From Rhodospirillales bacterium 24-66-33 (GTDB taxonomy: Bacteria; Pseudomonadota; Alphaproteobacteria; Reyranellales; Reyranellaceae): 64,000 nucleotides of DNA. Shown here one piece after another: positions 1 through 8,005 of this stretch. Position numbers and translations under genes: made by a program. The stretch's first letter is position 1. The number at the start of each line of letters is the position of its first letter. The notes beneath the pieces are model-generated. The model was not told the DNA's origin. It saw only the letters and a list, made by a program, of their open reading frames with translations, and searched no databases. Where the stretch lies: assembly GCA_002281855.1 (NCBI GenBank), contig NCHQ01000002.1, forward strand, positions 248,001 to 312,000, written 5' to 3'.

Positions 1-1
1 A

Positions 2-67
2 GATGCTTGTCGTGTTCGTCTCCGTTCAACGGCCCATCGCGGCCTGAAGCGCATTCTTGCCGTCGCG
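2..67 (-). repeat. Duplicated leader of the toxin cassette, copy 1
   Basis: By hand alignment this 66-base stretch matches 4047-4112 at about 59 of 66 positions. In both copies it holds, reading the minus strand, the end of an upstream frame (DGKxALQAAMGR stop), a 12-base gap and the first codons of the next gene. Here the position equivalent to the toxin ATG at 4058 reads ACG, so the gene running off the left edge either starts elsewhere or has lost its start. The duplication suggests a second, related toxin gene to the left of the window. Confidence 0.75.
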
Positions 68-136
68 CCATCGATATGGCCGGGCTTGTGGATGCCGACG
101 GCCATTGCCCGGCCCACCTGCATCGCTTCTATTCAT
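26..136 (-). CDS. Small 36-aa ORF ending in the cassette leader motif
   Basis: A short minus-strand frame (ATG at 136, TGA at 28-26) encodes 36 residues, rich in Arg and Gly, ending in DGKNALQAAMGR. The frame ending just before the toxin gene at 4058 has nearly the same tail (DGKSALQAAMGR), so the C-terminus is conserved between two loci. The N-terminal part shows no similarity to that copy. It lies 28 bases downstream of the putative immunity gene. It may be the surviving 3' end of a gene that normally precedes the toxin rather than a working peptide gene. No function can be assigned. Confidence 0.35.
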   Translation of the reverse strand: MNRSDAGGPGNGRRHPQARPYRWRDGKNALQAAMGR

Positions 137-164
137 GCCGTTGCTAGCCAAACTCTTCCCAACG

Positions 165-959
165 TCAGATCTTTGCGAAAGCCGGCTTCTCGACGCCGGT
201 CATCGTGTCGTAGGCCTTGAGGATCGTCTCCTCCGGCGTCCGCGTGACGCCGCTGTCGTGGTAGATCGCCTTCAGCCACATCGCCATCGGGATTCGGGAC
301 CCGTTCGGGATGAAACGCTCTATCGTCGTCTTGCGCAGCATCTCCTCGCCCTTGGCGACATAGGCCGCGTCGGGCTTGCCACCGTCGGCAAGATGACGAC
401 AGGCCCATTGCCCGTACATCAGTTCCGCCCGCGAGATGGCCGGCGCCGACGAGGCCTTGGAGGTGAGTCCCGCCTCCTGACAGAGCTTCAGGCCGACGTC
501 ATGGCGTCGCGCCGCCAAGTTGAGCGGCAACGCTCCTTCGAGCACCTCCCGCATCAGCAGCTTCCTCCCGTTAGGCAGGAGGCGGTCGAACTTGTCCCAC
601 TTCCGCCAGACGGCTTCGCTCGCGCGGCCGAACTCGGCCACCGCCGGATCGCCGTCGATCAGCCACTTGCACACCCCCAATGTCTCCCACCATTGGTAAG
701 CACGGAAAGATTCGCGGCTATCCTTGCCCTCTGGGGGAGCGGCTTGTCCTTCCATCCAGGCGACGAGCGCCTGCGCGGTCGGCAGCACCCGATCGCGCAA
801 GCCCAACAAGTAGCCTTGGATCACTTCAGCCAAGCTACACGCCATGTAGTGCGAGCGATTGGATGGACCAGTCTTTTCCGGTTCGAATCTCATCATGTGT
901 TGCAAATACACGTCTAGGTAGAACTGGCGATCTTTTTCGAAATCGAGTGTCCCTGACAT
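165..959 (-). CDS. Putative immunity protein for the adjacent nuclease-like toxin
   Basis: Encodes 264 residues from the ATG at 959. A GTG lies one codon upstream, but the ATG overlaps the toxin stop as TGATG, an arrangement that favours coupled translation. No signal peptide or membrane segment is visible. The protein looks soluble and helical, with many Trp and Tyr and mixed charge. I do not recognise the family. The immunity role is inferred only from position: it directly follows, and overlaps by one base, a large gene whose C-terminus looks like a PD-(D/E)XK nuclease. Cognate inhibitors of polymorphic toxins usually sit there. It could instead be an unrelated accessory protein. Confidence 0.55.
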   Translation of the reverse strand: MSGTLDFEKDRQFYLDVYLQHMMRFEPEKTGPSNRSHYMACSLAEVIQGYLLGLRDRVLPTAQALVAWMEGQAAPPEGKDSRESFRAYQWWETLGVCKWLIDGDPAVAEFGRASEAVWRKWDKFDRLLPNGRKLLMREVLEGALPLNLAARRHDVGLKLCQEAGLTSKASSAPAISRAELMYGQWACRHLADGGKPDAAYVAKGEEMLRKTTIERFIPNGSRIPMAMWLKAIYHDSGVTRTPEETILKAYDTMTGVEKPAFAKI

Positions 960-1963
960 CACGGCCTCCGTTTCGGATGGACGACAGCTCGCTCGTCCCC
1001 GGCAATTCGTTCAATCACACCGTTGCGTGCGTTGCCAGTACCCACCGTGACGATTGTCAGGTTCCCGTTTCTCCAATTCTCCAGCGCCGTGGCGCCGGCC
1101 TCTGGCGACACGCGTCCGCTCTTCATCGCCGCGTTGATGCTGAGTCCGATGCGTTGCAGCGCGCTTTGGAGTGAATTTTCCGTCTGATGTGCGCGCCTGC
1201 TCGGACTGATCGACGTATCCGCCCCGCGCCATTTGGAATCCAAGACGGTGATCTTGCCGTTGGGGTCGACCGAGATCACGTCCGGCCCGTGCTCACCCGC
1301 CTTGCGGCCGAACTCGATGATCGTGTGGTCGGGGAATTGCCGCGCGAAGTCGTTGACCAGACCGAACTCTCCTTCCAATCCCTTGCGATGGTTCAGGTTA
1401 TTGGGCTGGTAATCTCGCCCTGCCGCCGGTTCGCCGACGCGAGGATCGAGCCGGACGCCGATGGCCGTGTCGATACCATCGGCGCCCGTGTACTTGTCCT
1501 TGTCGGCCCGGACGTTCCTCTCGCTCAGCCAACGAGAAATGTGCGCGAATTCCTTGGGGTCGGGCTCTTCGGGCGGCGAGCTGTTCGGGCTAGCTGCGGT
1601 GGAACCGTCGAGCGATGGCCCACCGTTGTGACCGCGGCGATCCTCTTTCACCGGCGGACGGCTCGAATAGATCGGCACGACATCGAAGCGCGTCGCCGCC
1701 TCTGCCAGCACGCGGTCGGCCGCCTCCGGCCCGATCGCTCTCTCCAGCGCCGTGGCGTCGATCGTCAATATCTGCGGGCGATCCGAAGTGGCGCCATCCT
1801 GGATGTGCACCGCTACGGGCGTGCGATCCCACAGGCTGCCGCCGACGACCGCTCTTCTCGACGACGCCGCTGGAATCTCCCGGCGGTTGGCGCAGACGCA
1901 CGCCATCGCCCAGATCGACCGTGGTGCCCTGGCTGTTCGCCGGTGTGAGGAGCGCCGCAGCAC
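959..1963 (-). CDS. C-terminal nuclease-like toxin domain (frame 2 of a split gene)
   Basis: This 334-codon open frame overlaps the 3' end of the frame starting at 4058. Its first ~45 residues are probably not translated as written, since the ATG at 1963 is out of frame with the large gene. From about residue 46 (GGSLWDRTP) it reads as the natural continuation of that protein. The last ~150 residues resemble a restriction-endonuclease-fold toxin: a Glu-rich helix (LEGEF, ~196-200), GPD at 226-228, a strand, then DSK at 242-244, which fits the PD-(D/E)XK pattern. A Pro/Ser-rich linker (~105-135) precedes it. Its stop overlaps the immunity ATG. Toxin assignment is by architecture, not homology search. 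Confidence 0.6.
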   Translation of the reverse strand: MLRRSSHRRTARAPRSIWAMACVCANRREIPAASSRRAVVGGSLWDRTPVAVHIQDGATSDRPQILTIDATALERAIGPEAADRVLAEAATRFDVVPIYSSRPPVKEDRRGHNGGPSLDGSTAASPNSSPPEEPDPKEFAHISRWLSERNVRADKDKYTGADGIDTAIGVRLDPRVGEPAAGRDYQPNNLNHRKGLEGEFGLVNDFARQFPDHTIIEFGRKAGEHGPDVISVDPNGKITVLDSKWRGADTSISPSRRAHQTENSLQSALQRIGLSINAAMKSGRVSPEAGATALENWRNGNLTIVTVGTGNARNGVIERIAGDERAVVHPKRRP

Positions 1964-4058
1964 CTGCCGCGACTCCGGCCGCGGCTCCGGTCACTGCGGC
2001 ACCGGCCAGGCCGAGCGCTCTCGCTCCCAGCGCCAGCATGTCGCCGGCGATGGCCTTGGCGGTCGCGGTCAGCGAGTCGGCCGCCAGCGATCCCGCGGTG
2101 CCAAGACCTCCAAGAGCACCAATGCCGGCATTCGCCAGGTGCACGTCACCGGACGGCGGCTCCGCTTCCCAGTTCGCCGTCTGCACCCGGCCATCGGCCG
2201 GCTCCCATGCCTGCGTGCCGCGCGTGCCATCGAAGCTGGTCGTTTGCGTTCCAATGACGGTGCCTTGCGGATCGCGGATCGTGTCGATCTGCGACCAGGT
2301 CCCGCCGTCGGAGTTGGTCCGCCGGCTCTCCACCCGGTGCCCGTTGGGCAGAACCATCTCCGCCGAAGCGCCCAACCGGTCGCGGTCGATGCGGACGGTG
2401 GCATCGGCCGGGCGGCCCGGCGTGGGAATCTTCCCGGCCGTGACCTCCGCGCTGCCGTCGTCGTTGTGGACGATGCGGGGCTCCGCCGCATCGAATGCAC
2501 CCTTCACCGTAAATTCAGAACTGCCCGGAGCCGGCTTCGTTGGCGGCGCAACCTCCAAGGGCGCCTCGATTGGCTCTTGCAGCGGCGCAATTTCCGTACT
2601 GCCGCTCGCTTCGACGGGCTCGCCGCCCGACGTCTGGACGATATTGTGATCACCTTCGCCACGCGGCAGCACGCCGTCGACGAGCCCACGAATGTCCGCC
2701 ATCGTCGCCGGCTTGCCTTCGACCGCCTCGAACGCGCCTAAAAGCCTGTCGAGATGTTGCCGCGCGGTCCGGGCCTCTTCTCCGTTGGGATCGAGGTTGG
2801 CAGCGCGCAATCCCTCGTCCAGGAACAGGCGGCCGAGACGGTGACGCTCGAAGGCCGGATCGGGTTTACCTTCGGCGAGAGTCTGCTGGAGTTTGGTCAG
2901 GCGGTTGTAGTCGCTGCCGCCGAGCGACAGGCGGTGTTGCGTCAGGTCGAGGGCCGCGAAACTCTCCGGGTCGCGCACCGCCTGGTCGTCGAGCCTGTCG
3001 TAAAGGTCGCGATCCGTGACGACGCGGCCGCCGTTCATGGCTGTCCGGTCGAGCGCCTCCGTCTGCTCCGGGCTCAACCCGCCGCGCAGCTCCGTCGGCA
3101 TCGCCATGAGCGGTGCCGCGGGATTCTCTCCCAGCCAGTCGAGAGCGTTTGTGGCGGCGCGGCCCCGCGCCGCCTGCCACGCCCGGTCGGCGCGCGCCTG
3201 TTCGATCCGCGCCATTCGGGTCACCTGCGCCCGCACCTCGGGCGAGGCGTCCGGCGGTGTCGCCTCGGCGGCGCGCGCCTGGTAGTCGTCGAGGTCCGGG
3301 CGCCGCGCCGGATCGTCCGGCGTGTCGGCCAGGCCGCCAACGATCTCCGCCACGCGACGCTCCTCGCGCCCCCGCTCGATCCTGCGCTCGACCGCGGCCT
3401 GCCGCTCCGGCTGGATCACGTCGCGTGCGTGCTCGTAGAGTTTCGCCGCTCGCTCGGGATCCTGGCCGATCGCGGCCTCGACCGCGCCGGCATAGAGATC
3501 GCTGAGGCCAGTGCGCACCGCCGTATCGGTCCGGCTTGCGTCCCAGCCCTTACGTTCGCCCTGGTAACGCAGCTCGCCCACCGTGGTGCGGCCCAGCGTG
3601 CGCAGATGAGCCCGGTCCTGCCAGGACAACGACGCATCCTGCCGCAGGTCGGCGAGGCGCTCGGCCACGATGCGGTCGTCCAGCACCGACGTCGCCTGCT
3701 CCGCGATCCGGCCGAGGTCGCCGCCGGCGCGGTCGAGACGCCGGTCGATCACCGGTTCGAGCAGGGCCTTCTGACGGGGCCCGATCGCCTGCGCCAGATA
3801 GCGATCCTTCAGCGCGCCCAGAAGCCGGAAGGTATCGGCGATCCCGGCCAGCGCCTCCTCGGGGTCCTTGCCCGCGAGACCCGTCGCCGGGTCGTGCACC
3901 AGGCCACGCACCTCGCCCGCGAACCGGGTGTCGAGCCGGCGCGCGAACATCTCGTCGGCCTGGAGGCTTAGCGCGCTGCCGTCCCCAAGCTCGGTGCGCG
4001 GCCATGGGTCCGCGGCAGGCACTGCCAAGGGCAGCCCTTCTGTCTCGATGCTTGCCAT
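1590..4058 (-). CDS. Large polymorphic-toxin-like protein, N-terminal frame
   Basis: The frame starts with ATG at 4058 and runs 822 codons. Sensible protein sequence continues to about residue 735, after which composition turns Arg/Gly-rich and shadow-like, so the true product probably shifts frame at about 1845-1865. Residues 1-450 are long, charged, helical and coiled-coil-like. Residues ~480-650 are β-rich, with Pro linkers and sequences resembling rhs or tail-type modules. A Gly/Ala hydrophobic stretch follows (~655-715). Together with the nuclease-like C-terminal frame and the immunity candidate it looks like a ~1,040-residue multidomain toxin. The secretion route is unknown: no N-terminal signal peptide is present. 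Near-identical leader sequence recurs at the left edge of the window. Confidence 0.6.
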   Translation of the reverse strand: MASIETEGLPLAVPAADPWPRTELGDGSALSLQADEMFARRLDTRFAGEVRGLVHDPATGLAGKDPEEALAGIADTFRLLGALKDRYLAQAIGPRQKALLEPVIDRRLDRAGGDLGRIAEQATSVLDDRIVAERLADLRQDASLSWQDRAHLRTLGRTTVGELRYQGERKGWDASRTDTAVRTGLSDLYAGAVEAAIGQDPERAAKLYEHARDVIQPERQAAVERRIERGREERRVAEIVGGLADTPDDPARRPDLDDYQARAAEATPPDASPEVRAQVTRMARIEQARADRAWQAARGRAATNALDWLGENPAAPLMAMPTELRGGLSPEQTEALDRTAMNGGRVVTDRDLYDRLDDQAVRDPESFAALDLTQHRLSLGGSDYNRLTKLQQTLAEGKPDPAFERHRLGRLFLDEGLRAANLDPNGEEARTARQHLDRLLGAFEAVEGKPATMADIRGLVDGVLPRGEGDHNIVQTSGGEPVEASGSTEIAPLQEPIEAPLEVAPPTKPAPGSSEFTVKGAFDAAEPRIVHNDDGSAEVTAGKIPTPGRPADATVRIDRDRLGASAEMVLPNGHRVESRRTNSDGGTWSQIDTIRDPQGTVIGTQTTSFDGTRGTQAWEPADGRVQTANWEAEPPSGDVHLANAGIGALGGLGTAGSLAADSLTATAKAIAGDMLALGARALGLAGAAVTGAAAGVAAGAAALLTPANSQGTTVDLGDGVRLRQPPGDSSGVVEKSGRRRQPVGSHARSGAHPGWRHFGSPADIDDRRHGAGESDRAGGGRPRAGRGGDALRCRADLFEPSAGERGSPRSQRWAIARRFHRS

Positions 4059-4112
4059 GTTCGTCTCCGTTCAGCGGCCCATCGCGGCCTGGAGGGCGCT
4101 CTTGCCGTCGCG
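4047..4112 (-). repeat. Duplicated leader of the toxin cassette, copy 2
   Basis: Partner of the 66-base repeat at 2-67. On the minus strand it covers the last codons of an upstream frame (stop at 4073-4071), the spacer acggagacgaac containing a GGAG-type ribosome-binding site, and the toxin start (ATG at 4058). Conservation across both copies supports 4058 as the real start. Confidence 0.75.
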
Positions 4113-4154
4113 TGGAAAGGAAAGCGGCTCCGACGCCCGGACAGCCCCGGTCAT
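4071..4154 (-). pseudogene. 3' remnant of the gene preceding the toxin
   Basis: The minus-strand frame ending at 4071 is open only back to a stop near 4235. Its first ATG is at 4154, giving 27 residues ending DGKSALQAAMGR. Immediately upstream a different frame reads like genuine protein (NADLAAQLQTVAS), so the original gene appears frame-disrupted at about 4150-4200 and truncated toward the IS630 relic. I do not recognise it. Its tail is repeated at 26-60. Bases 4261-4459 upstream hold nothing I can identify. Confidence 0.4.
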
Positions 4155-4473
4155 CGTCTGCTCGTTGGCGCTGGCGCTGGCGATTTCGGCGCACTCGACC
4201 CGGTCGATGCGACGGTCTGCAGTTGCGCCGCGAGGTCAGCGTTCCGGGTGATCGGTGCTCAATGGCCGCGACAAGGCACGCGGCAACAGGGGCGAAGACA
4301 ACGAGGGAGAGGCAGCATCATCGCCGCGGGCATCACATGTTCTCAAAGACATCTCTCCTGTGAGAAGCGAGCCCTTGAGTTACTGATGAGCCGGACTTTG
4401 AATATTCAAGCGTCAAATCTCGAGACGAACCGCCGAACGGAGTCGATACTGCTATCGGCTACTTGTCTCCGAC

Positions 4474-4800
4474 CGGATCCTGGCGATGGTGCTGGCGGAT
4501 GGTCGCGCACGGAGGCGGCGGAGGCCTGCGGGATAGATCGTCAGACGCTGCGCGATTGGGTTCGCTACTACACTCACGACAGCGTCGGAAGCTTGAGCGA
4601 TGCCAAGCGCAGCGGTCGTCCCGTGGCTCTGTCGGTGGACCAGCTGGAGGAACTGCAGGCTGCGGTGCTTGCGGGTCGCGACCGGGCCCTCCAGGGCGCA
4701 ACCGGATGGCGCTGCCTCGATGAGTGCAGGGTCGGCAAAATGCTGCAGCGGATGGACTGCAGCCGCGCCCATAGCGCCAGGACGGATGGCGCCGCGTAGC
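4474..4800 (+). mobile_element. IS630-family transposase relic (N-terminal HTH part)
   Basis: The stretch encodes the helix-turn-helix front of an IS630-type transposase: RILAMVLADG in one frame, then WSRTEAAEACGIDRQTLRDW and LSDAKRSGRP in another. The reading frame breaks near 4500, between ADG and WSR. After about 4720 the recognisable sequence ends; no DDE catalytic domain, second ORF or terminal repeats are visible. It is therefore a decayed fragment, marking past insertion next to the toxin island. Confidence 0.7.
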
Positions 4801-4820
4801 AGGCTATTTAAAAGCCCTGC
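4799..4820 (-). terminator. Hairpin downstream of the SDR gene
   Basis: The arms GCAGGCT and AGCCCTGC pair around an AT-rich loop, three bases beyond the stop of the SDR gene at 4824. Read on the minus strand it has TTTTAAAT in the loop but no strong U-tract after the stem, so it is only a candidate terminator. The same bases resemble one end of the MITE-like element described at 56508. Confidence 0.35.
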
Positions 4821-4823
4821 GTC

Positions 4824-5579
4824 TCAGGTGCGCAAGGTGAGGCCGCCATCCACCACCAACTCGTGGCCGGTGATGAAGTCGGCCTCGTCGGACGCCAGTA
4901 GCAGCGCGCCGCGGGCGATGTCGATCGGCTGGCCGAGCCGGCGCAGCGCCGCCTTCTTCTCCCAGACCTCGCGGATCTCCGGCTTGTCGAAGCTGGTGCG
5001 CGTCATGCCGCTATAGATCGCGCCCGGGCAGACATAGTTGGCGGTGATGTTGAACTTGCCGAGCTCCAGCGCCAGCGTGCGCGTCAGGCCGCCGACGCCC
5101 GCCTTGGAGGCGCAATAGGCCGCCAGGCCGTAGTCGGTGTCGAAGGCCATGACCGAGGCGGTGTTGACGATGCGCGCCCGGCCCTTCTCCCTGGCCCTGA
5201 GCTTCAGGGCCGGGATGGCCTCGCGGCACAGGCGGAACATGCCGCGCACGTTCACGTCGTTGACGCGGTCCCACATCTCGTCGGTCATTTCCTCGACGAA
5301 GGCGCGGCCGCTGACGCCGGCATTGTTGAACAGGATGTCGAGCGCCCCGAACCGGTCGAGGGCGGCGGCCACGATCTTCTTCGGCGCGTCGTCGCCCGTG
5401 ATGTCGGCCGCGAAGGCCTCGATCGACTTGTTGCCCACGTGGACCGTATTGATTGCCGATTCCGGGCGGTCGACCGCCAGGACCTGCGCTCCCTCCTCTG
5501 CAAAGAGCTTCGCAGAGGCCGCCCCGATGCCCGAGGCGGCACCCGTCACGATCGCGATCTTGCCGGTCAGTCTGGCCAT
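4824..5579 (-). CDS. SDR family NAD(P)-dependent oxidoreductase
   Basis: A 251-residue classical short-chain dehydrogenase. It has TGAASGIG at 12-19 (dinucleotide binding), NNAG at 85-88, Ser142 and YCASK at 155-159 (catalytic Ser-Tyr-Lys), and ends in a typical ELVVDGGLT tail. Asp37 after the second strand (AVDRP) suggests NAD rather than NADP preference. Length and motifs are complete. It follows a quinone-reductase-like gene on the same strand with a 16-22 base gap, so the two are probably co-transcribed. The substrate is unknown; such SDRs oxidise or reduce hydroxyl/keto groups of small metabolites. Confidence 0.9.
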   Translation of the reverse strand: MARLTGKIAIVTGAASGIGAASAKLFAEEGAQVLAVDRPESAINTVHVGNKSIEAFAADITGDDAPKKIVAAALDRFGALDILFNNAGVSGRAFVEEMTDEMWDRVNDVNVRGMFRLCREAIPALKLRAREKGRARIVNTASVMAFDTDYGLAAYCASKAGVGGLTRTLALELGKFNITANYVCPGAIYSGMTRTSFDKPEIREVWEKKAALRRLGQPIDIARGALLLASDEADFITGHELVVDGGLTLRT

Positions 5580-5595
5580 CGAAGCCTCCGTGTTG

Positions 5596-6573
5596 TCAGG
5601 CGACCTCGATGATGACCTTGCCGGTCGCCTTGCGCGACAGCAGGGCGTTCATGGCATCGGCCGCCTTCTCCAGCGGGAAGCGCATGGAGATGTGCGGCTT
5701 CAGCTTGCCCTCGCCGTACCAGGCCAGCATCTCGTCGAAGTTCTTGCGGGCCTCGGCCGGCTCGCGGCCGCGCCAGGCGCCGTAGAACACGCCGCGCACG
5801 TCGCAGCTCTTCAGCAAGGCGAGGTTGGCCGGCAGCGACGGGATGCGGCCCGCCGCGAAGCCCACCACCAGCAGGCGCCCGTACCAGGCGATGCAGCGGA
5901 TCGATTCGTCGAACGCATCGCCGCCGACCGCGTCGTAGATGATGTCCGCGCCTGCGCCGCCGGTCAGTTCCTTGACCTTGTCGCGCATCTTCTCCTTGGC
6001 GTAGTTCACGAACATCGTGGCGCCGTACTTCCTGCAGATCTCCATCTTCTCGTCGGAGCCCACGGCGGCGATCACCTTGAGGCCCATCAGCGCGCCCAGT
6101 TCGACCGCGGTGAGGCCGACGCCGCCGGAGGCGCCGGTGACCAGCAAGGTCTCGCCCGGCTTGTAGCTGCTGCGCTGCTTCAGCGCGTAATACGAGGTGC
6201 CGTAGGTCATAGTGAACGCCGCACCATCCTCGTAGCTCATGTTCTTCGGCATCGGCAGCAGCTGGACCTGGTCGACCACGGCCTCGCTGGCGTAGCCGCC
6301 ATGGCCGATCATGCCGATCACGCGGTCGCCGACCTTGTAGCCGGTGACGCCTTCCCCCACCTCGGTGATGTCGCCCGCGATCTCGTGGCCCGGCGCGAAG
6401 GGGCGCGGCGGCTTGAACTGGTACTTGTCCTGGATGATCAGCGTGTCGGGGAAGTTGACGCCCGCCGCCCGGGTCGCGACGCGCACCTGGCCCTTGCCCA
6501 GCGGCTTGGACGGCATCTCGACCAGCTTCAGGCTCTCCGGCCCGCCCGGCGTTTCGCTCAGCATCGCGCGCAT
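5596..6573 (-). CDS. NADPH:quinone oxidoreductase, zinc-free MDR family
   Basis: About 325 residues from the ATG at 6573, chosen because GGGGAG lies six bases upstream; another ATG at 6588 lacks a good ribosome-binding site. It has the MDR GroES-like N-terminal half (GHEIAGDITEVGEGV) and a Rossmann half with TGASGGVGLTAVELG. It lacks the zinc-binding Cys set of alcohol dehydrogenases, which places it with quinone reductase/Qor-like enzymes. It probably reduces quinones or enoyl groups with NADPH. It is first gene of a pair with the SDR downstream and lies divergent from the MaoC/lyase operon at 6680. Confidence 0.88.
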   Translation of the reverse strand: MRAMLSETPGGPESLKLVEMPSKPLGKGQVRVATRAAGVNFPDTLIIQDKYQFKPPRPFAPGHEIAGDITEVGEGVTGYKVGDRVIGMIGHGGYASEAVVDQVQLLPMPKNMSYEDGAAFTMTYGTSYYALKQRSSYKPGETLLVTGASGGVGLTAVELGALMGLKVIAAVGSDEKMEICRKYGATMFVNYAKEKMRDKVKELTGGAGADIIYDAVGGDAFDESIRCIAWYGRLLVVGFAAGRIPSLPANLALLKSCDVRGVFYGAWRGREPAEARKNFDEMLAWYGEGKLKPHISMRFPLEKAADAMNALLSRKATGKVIIEVA

Positions 6574-6679
6574 CGTCTCACTCCCCATACCGGTGTTTCA
6601 TCCTGTGGCGCCCTTGATACGATGACGGGCCGGCCAGCGTCCATCCATGCTAGGAAGGCTCCCTTCCGCGAGGAGAAAG

Positions 6680-7135
6680 ATGGCAGGACTTCATTACGAG
6701 GACTTCACCGTCGGCCGCGTGTTCGAGCACGCATGGACGCGCACCGTGACCGAGATGGACAATGTCCTGTTCAGCTCGCTCACCATGAACGTCCAGCCGC
6801 TGCACCTCGACGAGGAATTCGCCTCGAAGACCGAGTTCGGCCAGCGCATCGTCAACAGCCTGTTCACGCTGGGCCTGATGATCGGCATCACCGTGAACGA
6901 CACGACGCTCGGCACCACCATCGCCAATCTGGGTATGACCGACGTGCGCTTTCCCAAGCCGGTGTTCCACGGCGACACGCTGCGGGTGCGAACGCGCGTC
7001 GTGAGCCTGCGCGAGAGCAAGTCGCGTCCCGATGCCGGGATCGTCGAATTTGCCCACACCGCGATCAACCAGCGCGGCGAGACCGTCGCCGAATGCACCC
7101 GCCAGGCGCTGATGCGCAAGAAACCCAAGGACTGA
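6680..7135 (+). CDS. MaoC-like hot-dog dehydratase
   Basis: 151 residues from the ATG at 6680, preceded by GAGGAGA. The sequence has the hot-dog MaoC signature around [12 protein letters not shown], a variant of the hydratase motif in which Asp is replaced by Asn, and [11 protein letters not shown] in the central helix. The family hydrates or dehydrates enoyl-/hydroxyacyl-CoA. It is six bases from a CitE-like CoA-ester lyase. That pairing is known from mesaconyl-CoA/citramalyl-CoA (itaconate) and methylmalyl-CoA metabolism, so a mesaconyl-type hydratase is a reasonable inference, not proven. Confidence 0.88.
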   Translation: MAGLHYEDFTVGRVFEHAWTRTVTEMDNVLFSSLTMNVQPLHLDEEFASKTEFGQRIVNSLFTLGLMIGITVNDTTLGTTIANLGMTDVRFPKPVFHGDTLRVRTRVVSLRESKSRPDAGIVEFAHTAINQRGETVAECTRQALMRKKPKD

Positions 7136-7141
7136 GAAAAG

Positions 7142-8005
7142 ATGCGATCCTTCCTGTTCGTCCCCGCCGATTCCGAGCGCAAGCTCGCCAAGGGCCCCGC
7201 CTCCGGCGCCGACGGGCTGATCCTCGACCTCGAGGATTCCGTCGCCACCGACCGCAAGAAGGTCGCCCGCGACATGGCGCTGGCCTATCTCAGGAGCGCC
7301 GACCGCGCCGGCCCCAAGCTCTATGTGCGCGTCAACGCGCTCGACACCGGCCTGACGCTCGGTGACCTCGCTACTGTCATGCAGGGCAAGCCCGACGGGA
7401 TCGTGTTCCCCAAATGCGTCGGCCAGGCCGATCTCGACCTGATGTCGAACTATCTCGACGCGCTCGAAGCGCGCGAAGGCATCGAGGCCGGCAAGACCCG
7501 TATCCTCACCATCGCCACCGAAAGCGCGGCGGCGATCCTGGCGCTCACCGCGGCGCCGGCCAAGCATGCCCGCCTGATCGGTCACTCGTGGGGCGGCGAG
7601 GATCTGATGGCCGATCTCGGGGCGCTGGCGAAGGGACCCTCGCCCGGCGTCTACGACGACACCTTCAAGATGGCTCGCACGGTCAACCTGATGGCCTCGG
7701 TCGCGGCCGGCGTCACCGCCTACGACACGGTCTATCCCGACATCCGCAACGTCGAGGGCCTGCGCGCCGAGGCGCACGACGCACGGCGCATGGGCTATGG
7801 CGGCAAGATTGCAATCCATCCCGACCAGGTCGCCATCATCCACGAGGTCTTCACGCCGACAGAGACCGAGATCGACTGGGCGACGCGGGTGATCGCGACC
7901 TTCGAAGGCAATCCCGGCGCCGGCGTCCTCACGATGGACGGCAAGATGCTCGACAAGCCGCACCTCGTGCTGGCCCGCCGCCTGGTCTCGCGGAAGGGGG
8001 AATGA
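7142..8005 (+). CDS. HpcH/HpaI (CitE-like) CoA-ester lyase
   Basis: 287 residues, full length for the CitE/malyl-CoA lyase family. Visible features are FVPADSERKL at the start (CoA site), ILDLEDSVA (metal-binding region), ATESAAAIL and GGEDLMADLG, which carry the acidic magnesium ligands, and the C-terminal AIHPDQV segment. It would cleave a β-hydroxyacyl-CoA such as malyl- or citramalyl-CoA into acetyl-CoA and a keto acid. It is co-transcribed with the MaoC dehydratase six bases upstream and overlaps the ExoD gene by four bases (ATGA). Confidence 0.88.
   Translation: MRSFLFVPADSERKLAKGPASGADGLILDLEDSVATDRKKVARDMALAYLRSADRAGPKLYVRVNALDTGLTLGDLATVMQGKPDGIVFPKCVGQADLDLMSNYLDALEAREGIEAGKTRILTIATESAAAILALTAAPAKHARLIGHSWGGEDLMADLGALAKGPSPGVYDDTFKMARTVNLMASVAAGVTAYDTVYPDIRNVEGLRAEAHDARRMGYGGKIAIHPDQVAIIHEVFTPTETEIDWATRVIATFEGNPGAGVLTMDGKMLDKPHLVLARRLVSRKGE

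Noticed and set aside
4799..4820. A possible third copy of the MITE end (CAGGCT..TTAAA)
   Set aside because: Only about ten bases match and no internal repeat or second end is present; the bases are better explained as a hairpin after the SDR gene.
5137..7365. A 742-codon frame crossing the SDR, quinone reductase and MaoC genes
   Set aside because: No domain seen and three real genes explain the same bases.
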